Of a stretch of DNA of 20,359 bases, positions 14,076 to 20,359 are shown piece after piece. Position 1 is the stretch's first letter. The number at the start of each line of letters is the position of its first letter. Under the pieces are notes generated by a model. The model did not search any database, had not been told where the DNA came from, and saw only the letters and a list, made by a program, of their open reading frames with translations. The stretch comes from a virus: positions 1 through 20,359 of IMG/VR virus record IMGVR_UViG_3300046755_000209, one strand, 5' to 3'. The position numbers and the translations under genes are program-made.

Positions 14076-15214
14076 TCCATTATCCTTTTAATTGTATCTG
14101 ACGTACTATAGCTTTCTACAGTTGGCACAATATGCACAGGTGCTAAATCATGTCCGACGATTTCTTCTACAGTATAATCCCCGCCTTTTACAATTAAGTC
14201 TGGCTTTAGTTTGTTTATTAGCTCATAAGGTGTATCTTCATCAAACAACACAACTTCATCTACATACGATATTAATTCAAGTTGTTCTTTTCTTGTAGTT
14301 TGGTCGTTTACCGGACGTTCATCACCTTTTAGTCTCTTAACGCTTGCATCAGTATTCAGTCCAACGATTAGTTTGTCTCCTAGTTCTCTTGCTTGTTTTA
14401 GCAAAGATAAATGTCCTTTGTGTAGTATATCAAAACAACCATTTGTGAATATGACACGTTTTTGTAAATCTTCTTCTTTAACTATATAAGTGCCACTATG
14501 CTTAACACTTTCGGTACTAGCGTTCACTGCAATTTGCAAACACTTTTCGTAATCGTATTCTTTAGTCAAAGCATACACAAAAGCGGCTATAAAACAATCT
14601 CCCGCTCCTGTTACATCATTAACTTCGACTTGTGTCACTGGTACTGTGTATTGTTTATTGTCAATGGTAGCAGTTACATCTTTACCAGCATTTGTAGTAA
14701 TGATATTACCTTTCCACTTATTAAAATTGTAATCGACCATTTCCTTCTGATTTGGTTTTACTAACCACGCACCTTCGTAATTGTGTTGGTGATTCTTAGG
14801 ATCAACAATTATTTTAAGATCATATCTTAATAAATGATCGATTATTTCTTTACTTCTTCCTAGTACACCTTTTCCATAGTCACTCAATACAGCGATATCA
14901 TACTCACTAAAGTCTTTGTAATAAATTGTAGCCATCGCCTCTTCTGCGTTAGCATAGTTATCGTTATCTACTCTTGTTATATAATGACCATCAGAGATAA
15001 TTCTAGTTTTCTGAGACGCTGGTTGCCCACTATCAAAGAGTGTAGTGTTTACTCCTAAACTTTTAAGATTTTCAAAAACAAGTCCTGCTCCTCCGTGTGT
15101 TGTAGTTTCTGATTGATAATTAACTACAGGAACTGGTGCTTCAGGACTTATCCTAGTGCTTGTACCATGAATATATACATCATAAATTACATCACCAATT
15201 ACTATTACTTTCAT
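14072..15214 (-). CDS. hldE: HldE-like bifunctional heptose-7-phosphate kinase / heptose-1-phosphate adenylyltransferase
   Basis: The 380-aa product joins two domains as in bacterial HldE (RfaE). Residues 1-250 are a PfkB-type kinase: GDVIYDVY, RISPEAPVPVV, GGAG at 41-44, DPKNH and the catalytic DVTGAGD with D206. Residues 253-380 are a nucleotidyltransferase: FTNGCFDILHKGHLSLLKQA with HxGH at 265-268, VGLNTDASVKRLKG, and ending SYSTSDTIKRI. HldE makes heptose-1,7-bisphosphate and later ADP-D,D-heptose for LPS core. It is shorter than E. coli HldE (477 aa). Much of this is missing kinase sequence after LGVNTTLF, where about 30-35 residues that normally include part of the lid/substrate region are absent. 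Overlaps of 4 nt join it to hldD upstream and the oxygenase downstream. Confidence 0.85.
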   Translation of the reverse strand: MKVIVIGDVIYDVYIHGTSTRISPEAPVPVVNYQSETTTHGGAGLVFENLKSLGVNTTLFDSGQPASQKTRIISDGHYITRVDNDNYANAEEAMATIYYKDFSEYDIAVLSDYGKGVLGRSKEIIDHLLRYDLKIIVDPKNHQHNYEGAWLVKPNQKEMVDYNFNKWKGNIITTNAGKDVTATIDNKQYTVPVTQVEVNDVTGAGDCFIAAFVYALTKEYDYEKCLQIAVNASTESVKHSGTYIVKEEDLQKRVIFTNGCFDILHKGHLSLLKQARELGDKLIVGLNTDASVKRLKGDERPVNDQTTRKEQLELISYVDEVVLFDEDTPYELINKLKPDLIVKGGDYTVEEIVGHDLAPVHIVPTVESYSTSDTIKRIME

Positions 15215-16080
15215 AAATTTTCCTCTACAAATTGATCCGGCGATTTAAAGTCGTGATTGATAAGTGTATCCAATCGATTGTTATCACTACATGTATACAT
15301 TTGATAAATTCCTTTAAGGTCATCTGGAACTGGAATATATTCTATAACTGCATTATAATGACTTGCTATTAACTTTGCCCAGTATTCAAATGTATATGTG
15401 GTACTTGTGCCGAGATTACAAATAAAACTTTCGTCGTGTTGTAAACACTCATACATAACATGTACTACATCATCAATGCATACAAAATCACGCTGTACTT
15501 TGTCACTGCCTTCAAATATTTTTATAACACCTGTATCTTTTGCTTGTTTAATAAAGTTTGTATATGGACTTCCCATGCCTACAGCTTGTTTGTGACTTTC
15601 TCTATTACCATATACATTAAAGAATCTCCAGCTTTGTATTTTACAACCAATTGTATTTCTAAAAATATTATCACAAATCAACTTACTACTGGCGTATAAA
15701 TTTTTAGGAGCTTCGTTAACTGGGTGCTCTTGTGTACAGATATTATCTCCATAAACACTAGCACTACTAGCAAATACCATTGTGTTACATTTACTTATTA
15801 ATCGTCTTGTATAGTCTACATTACTAGAATAGATTTTATCCCAATCTGTTTCTTTAGTACTACTATTTGCACCCATATGCCATACAGTATCACTTTTATC
15901 TATATTCATTTCTAGTAGTTCACTAGGACTTATCATATCTTCAAAACGTAAATGTGCAAGATTTTTTGTTTTTTCCATAGACAGATTGTCTACTAATAGA
16001 ACATCATTATGTCCTTGTTTATTTAAGTATGCTACTAAGTTACTTCCTACAAACCCAGCCGCACCCGTGACGATATGCAT
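15211..16080 (-). CDS. hldD: HldD-like ADP-heptose 6-epimerase (NAD-dependent SDR)
   Basis: The 289-aa product is an extended SDR: GAAGFVG (residues 6-12) binds NAD(P), ANSSTKETDWD (71-81) matches the HldD-specific ANSS-TxExD region, and YASSK gives catalytic Y129 and K133. RFFNVYGNRESHKQAVGMGS, IFEGSDKVQRDFVCIDDVV and FICNLGTSTTYTF, then IEYIPVPDDLKGIYQMYT are all close to HldD (EYIPFPDKLKGRYQ in E. coli). HldD converts ADP-D,D- to ADP-L,D-heptose. E. coli HldD is 310 aa. AGGAG is 8 nt upstream of the ATG. It is first of four genes from a near-consensus sigma70 promoter, so the pathway is early-type. A related nucleotide-sugar epimerase is possible, but the combination with hldE supports heptose. 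Confidence 0.85.
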   Translation of the reverse strand: MHIVTGAAGFVGSNLVAYLNKQGHNDVLLVDNLSMEKTKNLAHLRFEDMISPSELLEMNIDKSDTVWHMGANSSTKETDWDKIYSSNVDYTRRLISKCNTMVFASSASVYGDNICTQEHPVNEAPKNLYASSKLICDNIFRNTIGCKIQSWRFFNVYGNRESHKQAVGMGSPYTNFIKQAKDTGVIKIFEGSDKVQRDFVCIDDVVHVMYECLQHDESFICNLGTSTTYTFEYWAKLIASHYNAVIEYIPVPDDLKGIYQMYTCSDNNRLDTLINHDFKSPDQFVEENL

Positions 16081-16101
16081 TGTTAACTCCTATTTTGTAC
16101 A

Positions 16102-16130
16102 ACTATATATTAAAATTTTGGTTATGTCAA
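16102..16130 (-). promoter_or_regulatory. Sigma70-like early promoter for the hldD-hldE operon
   Basis: On the minus strand TTGACA (16130-16125), 17 nt, then TATAGT (16107-16102), then a leader with AGGAG before the hldD ATG. It lies 4 nt from a late octamer pointing the other way. Confidence 0.85.
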
Positions 16131-16134
16131 TAAC

Positions 16135-16142
16135 TATAAATA
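16135..16142 (+). promoter_or_regulatory. Perfect T4-type late promoter octamer upstream of the hemA-pcyX operon
   Basis: TATAAATA matches the T4 late consensus exactly. It is followed by TAATT and the ATG at 16148, the same 5-nt spacing as four virion or late-type genes. There is no Shine-Dalgarno before this ATG. Confidence 0.8.
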
Positions 16143-16147
16143 TAATT

Positions 16148-16333
16148 ATGTTAAAGTACATCAAGGAATGGATACAAGACTACAACGCCGTTCAACGTGA
16201 ATTTAATGAAATGGGATATTTTACTATAAGTACGTGGTTTGGTCAATGGACACATATTGATAAAGAGATGTATAACGAATACAATGATAGACAAAGAAAA
16301 ATTTCAAAGCGTTATAAGCAACTTAAAGAGTAG
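16148..16333 (+). CDS. Small unknown protein leading the hemA-pcyX operon
   Basis: The 61-aa product, MLKYIKEWIQDYNAVQREFN..., is highly charged and helical, with an aromatic core (GYFTISTWFGQW, about 23-34) and a basic C-terminal helix (DRQRKISKRYKQLKE). No family is recognised; the short aromatic-rich form recalls small uncharacterised proteins of marine T4-like phages. The frame is open upstream to 15986, but the ATG at 16148 is chosen because the late octamer ends 5 nt before it and longer forms would run through the divergent hldD promoter and gene. Its last 50 nt overlap the hemA start, so the two genes are probably translated from one late mRNA. Confidence 0.6.
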   Translation: MLKYIKEWIQDYNAVQREFNEMGYFTISTWFGQWTHIDKEMYNEYNDRQRKISKRYKQLKE

Positions 16334-17468
16334 TGGTAATTACAGAGTATTCAACGATATACTCAGAGAACGCGGAGAGTATCCGCAAGCAATTTACTAC
16401 GGACCTTATAATATAAAGAATATTGTTAACTGGTGTAGCAATGACTACCTAGGTATGGGTCAACACAAAGTTGTATTAGATGCAATGCATACTGCACTTG
16501 ACCAAACAGGTGCGGGTAGTGGAGGTACCAGAAACATAGGTGGCACTAGTCATTATCACGTTGCATTAGAATACGAACTGTCGAAATTACACAACAAACC
16601 GTCGTCTTTGTTATACTCCAGTGCTTATGTTGCCAATGAATGGACACTTATAGCACTTAGTAAAATAGTAAAAGACATTGAATTTGTAAGTGATAGCAAA
16701 AATCATGCTAGTCTTATACAAGGTATTAGACACAGCGGTGCACCTAAACATGTGTTTGAACACAACGATATGGATAGCTTAGAACAAGCACTAGCACAAG
16801 TAGAAGGCACAGCTTGTATTGTATTTGAAAGTGTATACAGTATGGATGGATATACAAGCAAAATACCTGAAATAGTTGCACTTGCGAAGGAATACCAAGC
16901 TATAACATATTGTGATGAAGTACATGCTGTTGGGCTATACGGAGATACTGGTGCAGGATATTTGGAAAAACTTGGATTACAAGACCAAGTAGACTTTGTA
17001 AATGGAACACTAGGCAAAGCATTTGGTTGCCAAGGAGGTTATGTTACCGGAGACGATGTTGCTATTGATGCAATACGAAGTGTAGCAAGTGGGTTTATTT
17101 TTACTACTAGCATGAGTCCAGTTATATGTGCAGGTGCATTGAGTAGCATAAAATATCTTCGCAGTGAGCATGGAGTTGAACTGCGAGAACAACATCAAAA
17201 TCGTGCAACAAGACTAAAGAAAATACTCAGACACAAAGACATAAACATGATAGAAAATGATACACATATTGTTCCTGTTGTAGTAGGAGATCCAGTTCGT
17301 TGTAAACAAATAAGTGATACATTACTAAATGATCACAACATTTATGTACAGCCAATTAACTATCCAACAGTACCAGAAGGTACAGAACGTTTGAGATTTG
17401 CTCCTACACCAATGCACAGTAACGCAATGATTAGTGATCTTGCGGAAAAATTAGAGGAAGTATTATGA
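16284..17468 (+). CDS. hemA: 5-aminolevulinate synthase (ALAS)
   Basis: The 394-aa product is a full-length PLP-dependent ALAS, condensing glycine and succinyl-CoA to 5-aminolevulinate, the first committed step of C4 tetrapyrrole synthesis. Family stretches run from end to end: YRVFNDILRERGEYPQA, VVNWCSNDYLGMGQ-like (I/V NWCSNDYLGMGQ), TGAGSGGTRNIGGTSHYHV, SVYSMDGYTSKI, YCDEVHAVGLYGDTGAG, GTLGKAFGCQGG with PLP Lys245, SGFIFTTSMSP, THIVPVVVGDPVRCK and VQPINYPTVPEGTERLR. The last motif separates ALAS from the related KBL and AONS enzymes. An in-frame ATG at 16239 adds 15 residues unlike ALAS starts, so 16284 is chosen. Its TGA overlaps the pcyX ATG (ATGA). ALAS is typical of Alphaproteobacteria, suggesting host origin. 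Confidence 0.92.
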   Translation: MIDKEKFQSVISNLKSSGNYRVFNDILRERGEYPQAIYYGPYNIKNIVNWCSNDYLGMGQHKVVLDAMHTALDQTGAGSGGTRNIGGTSHYHVALEYELSKLHNKPSSLLYSSAYVANEWTLIALSKIVKDIEFVSDSKNHASLIQGIRHSGAPKHVFEHNDMDSLEQALAQVEGTACIVFESVYSMDGYTSKIPEIVALAKEYQAITYCDEVHAVGLYGDTGAGYLEKLGLQDQVDFVNGTLGKAFGCQGGYVTGDDVAIDAIRSVASGFIFTTSMSPVICAGALSSIKYLRSEHGVELREQHQNRATRLKKILRHKDINMIENDTHIVPVVVGDPVRCKQISDTLLNDHNIYVQPINYPTVPEGTERLRFAPTPMHSNAMISDLAEKLEEVL

Positions 17469-18139
17469 GCGAAATATGGGATAAACTTATCGATTGCGAA
17501 CAAAAGATTATTGCGAAATGTGCTAGTTTAGGCAAAGAAAATTTTGACGATCCTGAGTTCGATTGGCTTAATAAAGTATACCAAGGTGAACATTTTAGAC
17601 GAGCACATATAGATAGTGTAGATGCCAGAGACTCAAAAGGTTTGTATATGACTCATATATGTGTATTTCCAAAGTTTGACAATGATGCTCCTATATACGG
17701 ATTTGATATTATAGCAGGTAAAAACAAAGTTACTGGTGCTTTCCATGACTATTCACCTACTGTAGATTGGGAACATTCTATGTGTCATTTGTTTAGAGAT
17801 TGTGTACAAGATTTAGAATGGAAGAAAGAACGTGAACTTCCTCCTTGGGCTCAAGCTATATTCAGTAAACATATGGTAGCCGCAAGTAATGTAAAAGTAG
17901 ATGAAATGGATCAAGTTGTAACTATGGCATTAGATAATCTAGACATGTACTTTGAAGAACTACCTAAATACACTAGTAATACATTAGATGTAGATCAAAT
18001 CAAACGTAAACAAAACAGATACTGTCATTACCAGAAACAAAACCCACATACACCCAAAGCTATGGAAGCACTAGGGCTTGATCCAGATGATATACGACAT
18101 TTTATTCAAGATTGTTTGTTTCCTGAGGTTAGTTCTTAG
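17465..18139 (+). CDS. pcyX: Ferredoxin-dependent bilin reductase (PcyX/PcyA-like)
   Basis: The 224-aa product matches the FDBR family: HFRRAHIDSVDA (43-54) parallels PcyA PHFRKMHLELA, YMTHICVFPKFDNDAPIYGFD (61-81) parallels [20 protein letters not shown], and KVTGAFHDYSPT parallels QISAAIADLSPV. His64 aligns with PcyA catalytic His88 and Asp81 with Asp105 (same 17-residue spacing). Asp50 appears to replace Glu76, with a 2-residue insertion after it. PebA/PebS have Asn at the His position, so this is PcyA-like. Viral PcyX enzymes from marine metagenomes are PcyA-related and make phycoerythrobilin from biliverdin (recalled from the literature), which is the closest match by type. GAGGAAG precedes the ATG and ATGA couples it to hemA. 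A ferredoxin and a heme oxygenase must come from elsewhere. Confidence 0.82.
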   Translation: MSEIWDKLIDCEQKIIAKCASLGKENFDDPEFDWLNKVYQGEHFRRAHIDSVDARDSKGLYMTHICVFPKFDNDAPIYGFDIIAGKNKVTGAFHDYSPTVDWEHSMCHLFRDCVQDLEWKKERELPPWAQAIFSKHMVAASNVKVDEMDQVVTMALDNLDMYFEELPKYTSNTLDVDQIKRKQNRYCHYQKQNPHTPKAMEALGLDPDDIRHFIQDCLFPEVSS

Positions 18140-20009
18140 TAGTAATTAACTTACCATATTCAGGAAGATACAAATATTCAATATCACTTTGTTGCAATGT
18201 CCATAATGCATCTTCTAATGTTTCAACCAATGGCTCTCCGCCTAAGTTAAAACTAGTGTTGAATATAACAGGAACACCAGTACGTTCTTTCCACGCTTTG
18301 ATTAAATTGTAGTAGTTTGGATTTTCTTCTTCAGTTACTGTTTGTATTCTACATGTTCCGTCAACATGTATAATAGCCGGAATCTTTTCTTCTACTCCTT
18401 GCTGACAGTTAACTGCATACATCATATGCGGACTGTCTTGCATACCACGTAAATCAAACCAATCGTGTACATCTTCAGCAAGTATAGTTCCAGCAAATGG
18501 TCTAAAGTATTCTCTTCTTTTTATTTCATTCACATGATCTTTACCGTCTGGGTCTCTTGGATCATACAATATACTTCTATTGCCTAATGCTCGAGGTCCA
18601 TTTTCACAACGTCCTTGGAAGATGCTAACAATCTCTCTTTTTTCTAACAAATCAATAATATCTTCTTGTGAAGCATCACTAACAGTTGCATCATATTCTG
18701 TTGCAAGAGAATCAATATCTTCTTGATTGTAGCAGTAAGCAGGCCCTAAGTAAAGTGTTTGTGGTGTCTTTTCCATTGATTGTGTTATATGGTGATGATA
18801 ATACAATGCGGCACCCATTGCAGTACCAGCATCATTACTGACAGGTTCAACATAAATGTTAATGTCTTGGTCTTTAAGTGCTTCTAGATAATGATAATTT
18901 GCAACACAGTTAAGACCGTATCCGCCACTTATAACAACATTATTACATCCAGTACTGTCTACTGCTTTGCGTATAATGTTAACCATTTCTTCTTGCGATT
19001 GTGTTTGTACTGCATAAGCCATATCTCTACGATTTTGTAGTTTTGTAAGATCAGGTCTTATGTGATTAACATTTTGAATCACGTCAGGATCATCATCAAA
19101 TGATTGCAATGCTGAATATAATCCATTGTTTACAAATGCGCCATTTGGATAGTTAGGCACAAACATAGATCTACTAGAAAGTCGATTTTCTCCATATTGT
19201 TCATATAATGGAGGAATATTATCATTAGGCTTACCGTATGGAAACAATCCCATTGTCTTACCTGCTTCGATTTCAGCAAATCCACAATAATCAGTTACAG
19301 CTTCGTATGTTTTCGTAATACCAGCACGATCAGAGATTAAGACCTCAAGACTTTCTTGACCAGTTAATGGATCTTCTAACATAATAGGACCTTGATAAAA
19401 GGTTTTAATATCAGTAGTACCCATGTGTTTGTATATAGTATTAATACTAGAAGGATACTCGCAGGTAAAAATACTTTCAACCTCATAACCTACTATAGCT
19501 TGTTTTTCATTATTAAGTGGATAAAATGTTCCTGCTCCATCTGCTATAACTGCAACTGCTTTATCAAAGCCACTACGATAAAATGCACAAGAAGCATGTA
19601 GTTTGTGATGTATTCCAGACAGGTCATATACTTGCGGATGTGTAGTCTTGTATCCGCTTTCTAATTTAGGATCGATAAGTCCAAGTTTTCTAGCCATTCC
19701 ACTATATACATCATCTCCAGCATAATCAACTGTGGCGGCAGTTTCAATAAGTGATTGGGTATGTGCAATAACTAAGGCATCAATTCTATTTGTATAATCT
19801 AAAGTTTTTACCATAGCGGCAAACGGCCCGCCATCATATTTTCTTCTACTTAATCTTTCTTCTTCGATGCTAAAAACAATTTTACCATCTTTAAGCAAGC
19901 AGGCGCCGCCATTGTGTCCTCTTGCAATAGCTAAAATATAGCCAGTTTGTTTTCGAGTAGTATTTGTTCGCACTACTCTGTAGATACCTTCTTGGTCATG
20001 GTCTGACAT
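18129..20009 (-). CDS. O-carbamoyltransferase (NodU/CmcH/TobZ family)
   Basis: The 626-aa product starts after a ~20-residue extension with YILAIARGHNGGACLLKDGK (24-43) and IEEERLSRRKYDGGP, the ASKHA-fold Kae1/YrdC-like N-domain of carbamoyltransferases. HHKLHAS (134-140) matches the HxxxH metal site, and VISGGYGLNCVAN and VSNDAGTAMGAALYYHH follow. The C-domain has GRCENGPRALGNRSILYDPR, EIKRREYFRPFAG and a terminal PVIFNTSFNLGGEPLVETLEDAL. Such enzymes transfer carbamoyl from carbamoyl phosphate to a hydroxyl on sugars, nucleosides or antibiotics, via carbamoyl-AMP. GAGG lies before the ATG, and only 7 nt separate it from the truncated upstream gene. Its end overlaps convergent pcyX by 11 nt. 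The acceptor is unknown; a virion- or surface-glycan sugar is a plausible guess. Confidence 0.85.
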   Translation of the reverse strand: MSDHDQEGIYRVVRTNTTRKQTGYILAIARGHNGGACLLKDGKIVFSIEEERLSRRKYDGGPFAAMVKTLDYTNRIDALVIAHTQSLIETAATVDYAGDDVYSGMARKLGLIDPKLESGYKTTHPQVYDLSGIHHKLHASCAFYRSGFDKAVAVIADGAGTFYPLNNEKQAIVGYEVESIFTCEYPSSINTIYKHMGTTDIKTFYQGPIMLEDPLTGQESLEVLISDRAGITKTYEAVTDYCGFAEIEAGKTMGLFPYGKPNDNIPPLYEQYGENRLSSRSMFVPNYPNGAFVNNGLYSALQSFDDDPDVIQNVNHIRPDLTKLQNRRDMAYAVQTQSQEEMVNIIRKAVDSTGCNNVVISGGYGLNCVANYHYLEALKDQDINIYVEPVSNDAGTAMGAALYYHHHITQSMEKTPQTLYLGPAYCYNQEDIDSLATEYDATVSDASQEDIIDLLEKREIVSIFQGRCENGPRALGNRSILYDPRDPDGKDHVNEIKRREYFRPFAGTILAEDVHDWFDLRGMQDSPHMMYAVNCQQGVEEKIPAIIHVDGTCRIQTVTEEENPNYYNLIKAWKERTGVPVIFNTSFNLGGEPLVETLEDALWTLQQSDIEYLYLPEYGKLITTKN

Positions 20010-20016
20010 TATTACC

Positions 20017-20359
20017 TCACTTTTGTTGATTTAACACTGCCAATGGGGCTTGTGTTTTTGCATTTTCTTTGCCAAGGTTATTAATTTTATTTTGTATGTG
20101 GTCGAATTTTTTCTGATCAATAGGAGTTTGTTTAGTAAGACCAAGTTTATTAGTAACAGTTTTAATCACATCTTTAACTTGTTTCTCAGTCATTACCATA
20201 GAATCTTCATTAGCTCTTTCAGAATCAAAGTCCATTGTAATTCTAAATGGATTGTATATTCTACCTTTGTCTTTACCGTTATCAATAATAGTAAAGTTTT
20301 TAGTATTAGTATAACTTATATTCTGAGGAAATGTTGATCCAATAATAACCGTAGCAGGT
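20017..20359 (-). CDS. Unknown protein, N-terminus cut by window edge
   Basis: The minus-strand frame is open from base 20358 to the TGA at 20017-20019, giving 113 visible residues. An internal ATG at 20235 could suggest a 72-aa protein, but the coding-like sequence continues upstream of it (TFPQNISYTNTKNFTIIDNG, then KGRIYNPFRITMDFD), so a longer gene entering from the right edge is more likely. The upstream part looks beta-rich; the downstream part is a helical segment (EKQVKDVIKTVTNKLGL) followed by a charged, Gln/Asn-rich tail ending APLAVLNQQK. No family is recognised. It precedes the carbamoyltransferase gene by 7 nt on the same strand and is probably in its operon. Confidence 0.5.
   Translation of the reverse strand, partial: PATVIIGSTFPQNISYTNTKNFTIIDNGKDKGRIYNPFRITMDFDSERANEDSMVMTEKQVKDVIKTVTNKLGLTKQTPIDQKKFDHIQNKINNLGKENAKTQAPLAVLNQQK

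Noticed and set aside
16239-16283. Upstream ATG for ALAS giving 409 aa
   Set aside because: The added 15 residues do not resemble ALAS N-termini and no ribosome site precedes that ATG.
15986-16333. Long 115-aa reading of the small gene before hemA
   Set aside because: The extra N-terminal part runs antisense through hldD and through both promoters; the late octamer 5 nt before 16148 fixes the shorter form.
13153-18139. Idea that ALAS, carbamoyltransferase and sugar genes form a C5N-type (moenomycin-like) natural product cluster
   Set aside because: No acyl-CoA ligase or amide synthetase is visible, and the ATGA coupling of ALAS to a bilin reductase gives a simpler tetrapyrrole explanation.

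Overview
The window looks like part of a marine T4-like myovirus genome. It carries recognisable T4-type virion genes (tail sheath gp18, neck proteins gp13 and gp14, tail completion/sheath-stabilising gp15), T4-type late promoter octamers, densely packed genes with few-base gaps or ATGA/TAATG overlaps, and low-GC DNA. The host was probably an alphaproteobacterium, possibly SAR11-like. The main clue is a 5-aminolevulinate synthase (C4 pathway), which among bacteria is typical of Alphaproteobacteria. The structural genes and small conserved proteins read like those of T4-like cyanophages and pelagiphages. Host assignment is inference.

Layout. (a) 1-6377, almost all minus strand: truncated tail sheath gene, a terminator, then a run of small early-type genes (HTH-like protein, three short conserved or unknown proteins, a 54-aa membrane protein), a 203-nt apparently noncoding and possibly structured stretch, a dNMP kinase, neck protein gp13, a zincin-like metallopeptidase and a 412-aa protein of unknown function. 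(b) 6466-13167, plus strand: gp14, a fibre-like protein with a YadA-type head-repeat block, a subtilisin-fold protein with an altered catalytic Asp, gp15 and a Nudix hydrolase. (c) 13153-16080, minus strand: four genes overlapping by 4 nt each, hldD-hldE-2OG/Fe(II) oxygenase-cupin, for ADP-heptose-type sugar metabolism. (d) 16148-18139, plus strand: an unknown 61-aa protein, ALAS (hemA) and a ferredoxin-dependent bilin reductase resembling viral PcyX. (e) 18129-20359, minus strand: a NodU/TobZ-type O-carbamoyltransferase and a truncated unknown gene.

Regulation can be read from the sequence. Early-type genes carry sigma70-like promoters (TTGACA, 16-17 nt, TATAnT-like) and clear Shine-Dalgarno sites. 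Five other genes instead carry a TATAAATA-like late octamer exactly 5 nt upstream of the ATG, with no Shine-Dalgarno. If transcription starts where it does in T4, these late mRNAs begin at the A of AUG and are leaderless. Several promoters also contain, or directly follow, the stop codon of the preceding gene.

The strongest biological signal is the hemA-pcyX pair under a late octamer: a phage operon that could feed tetrapyrrole synthesis at its first committed step and divert it to a bilin at its end. No heme oxygenase is visible here and one would be expected elsewhere in the phage or in the host. The heptose operon and the carbamoyltransferase suggest that the phage also makes or modifies a glycan. 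No tRNA, CRISPR array, insertion sequence or integrase was seen.
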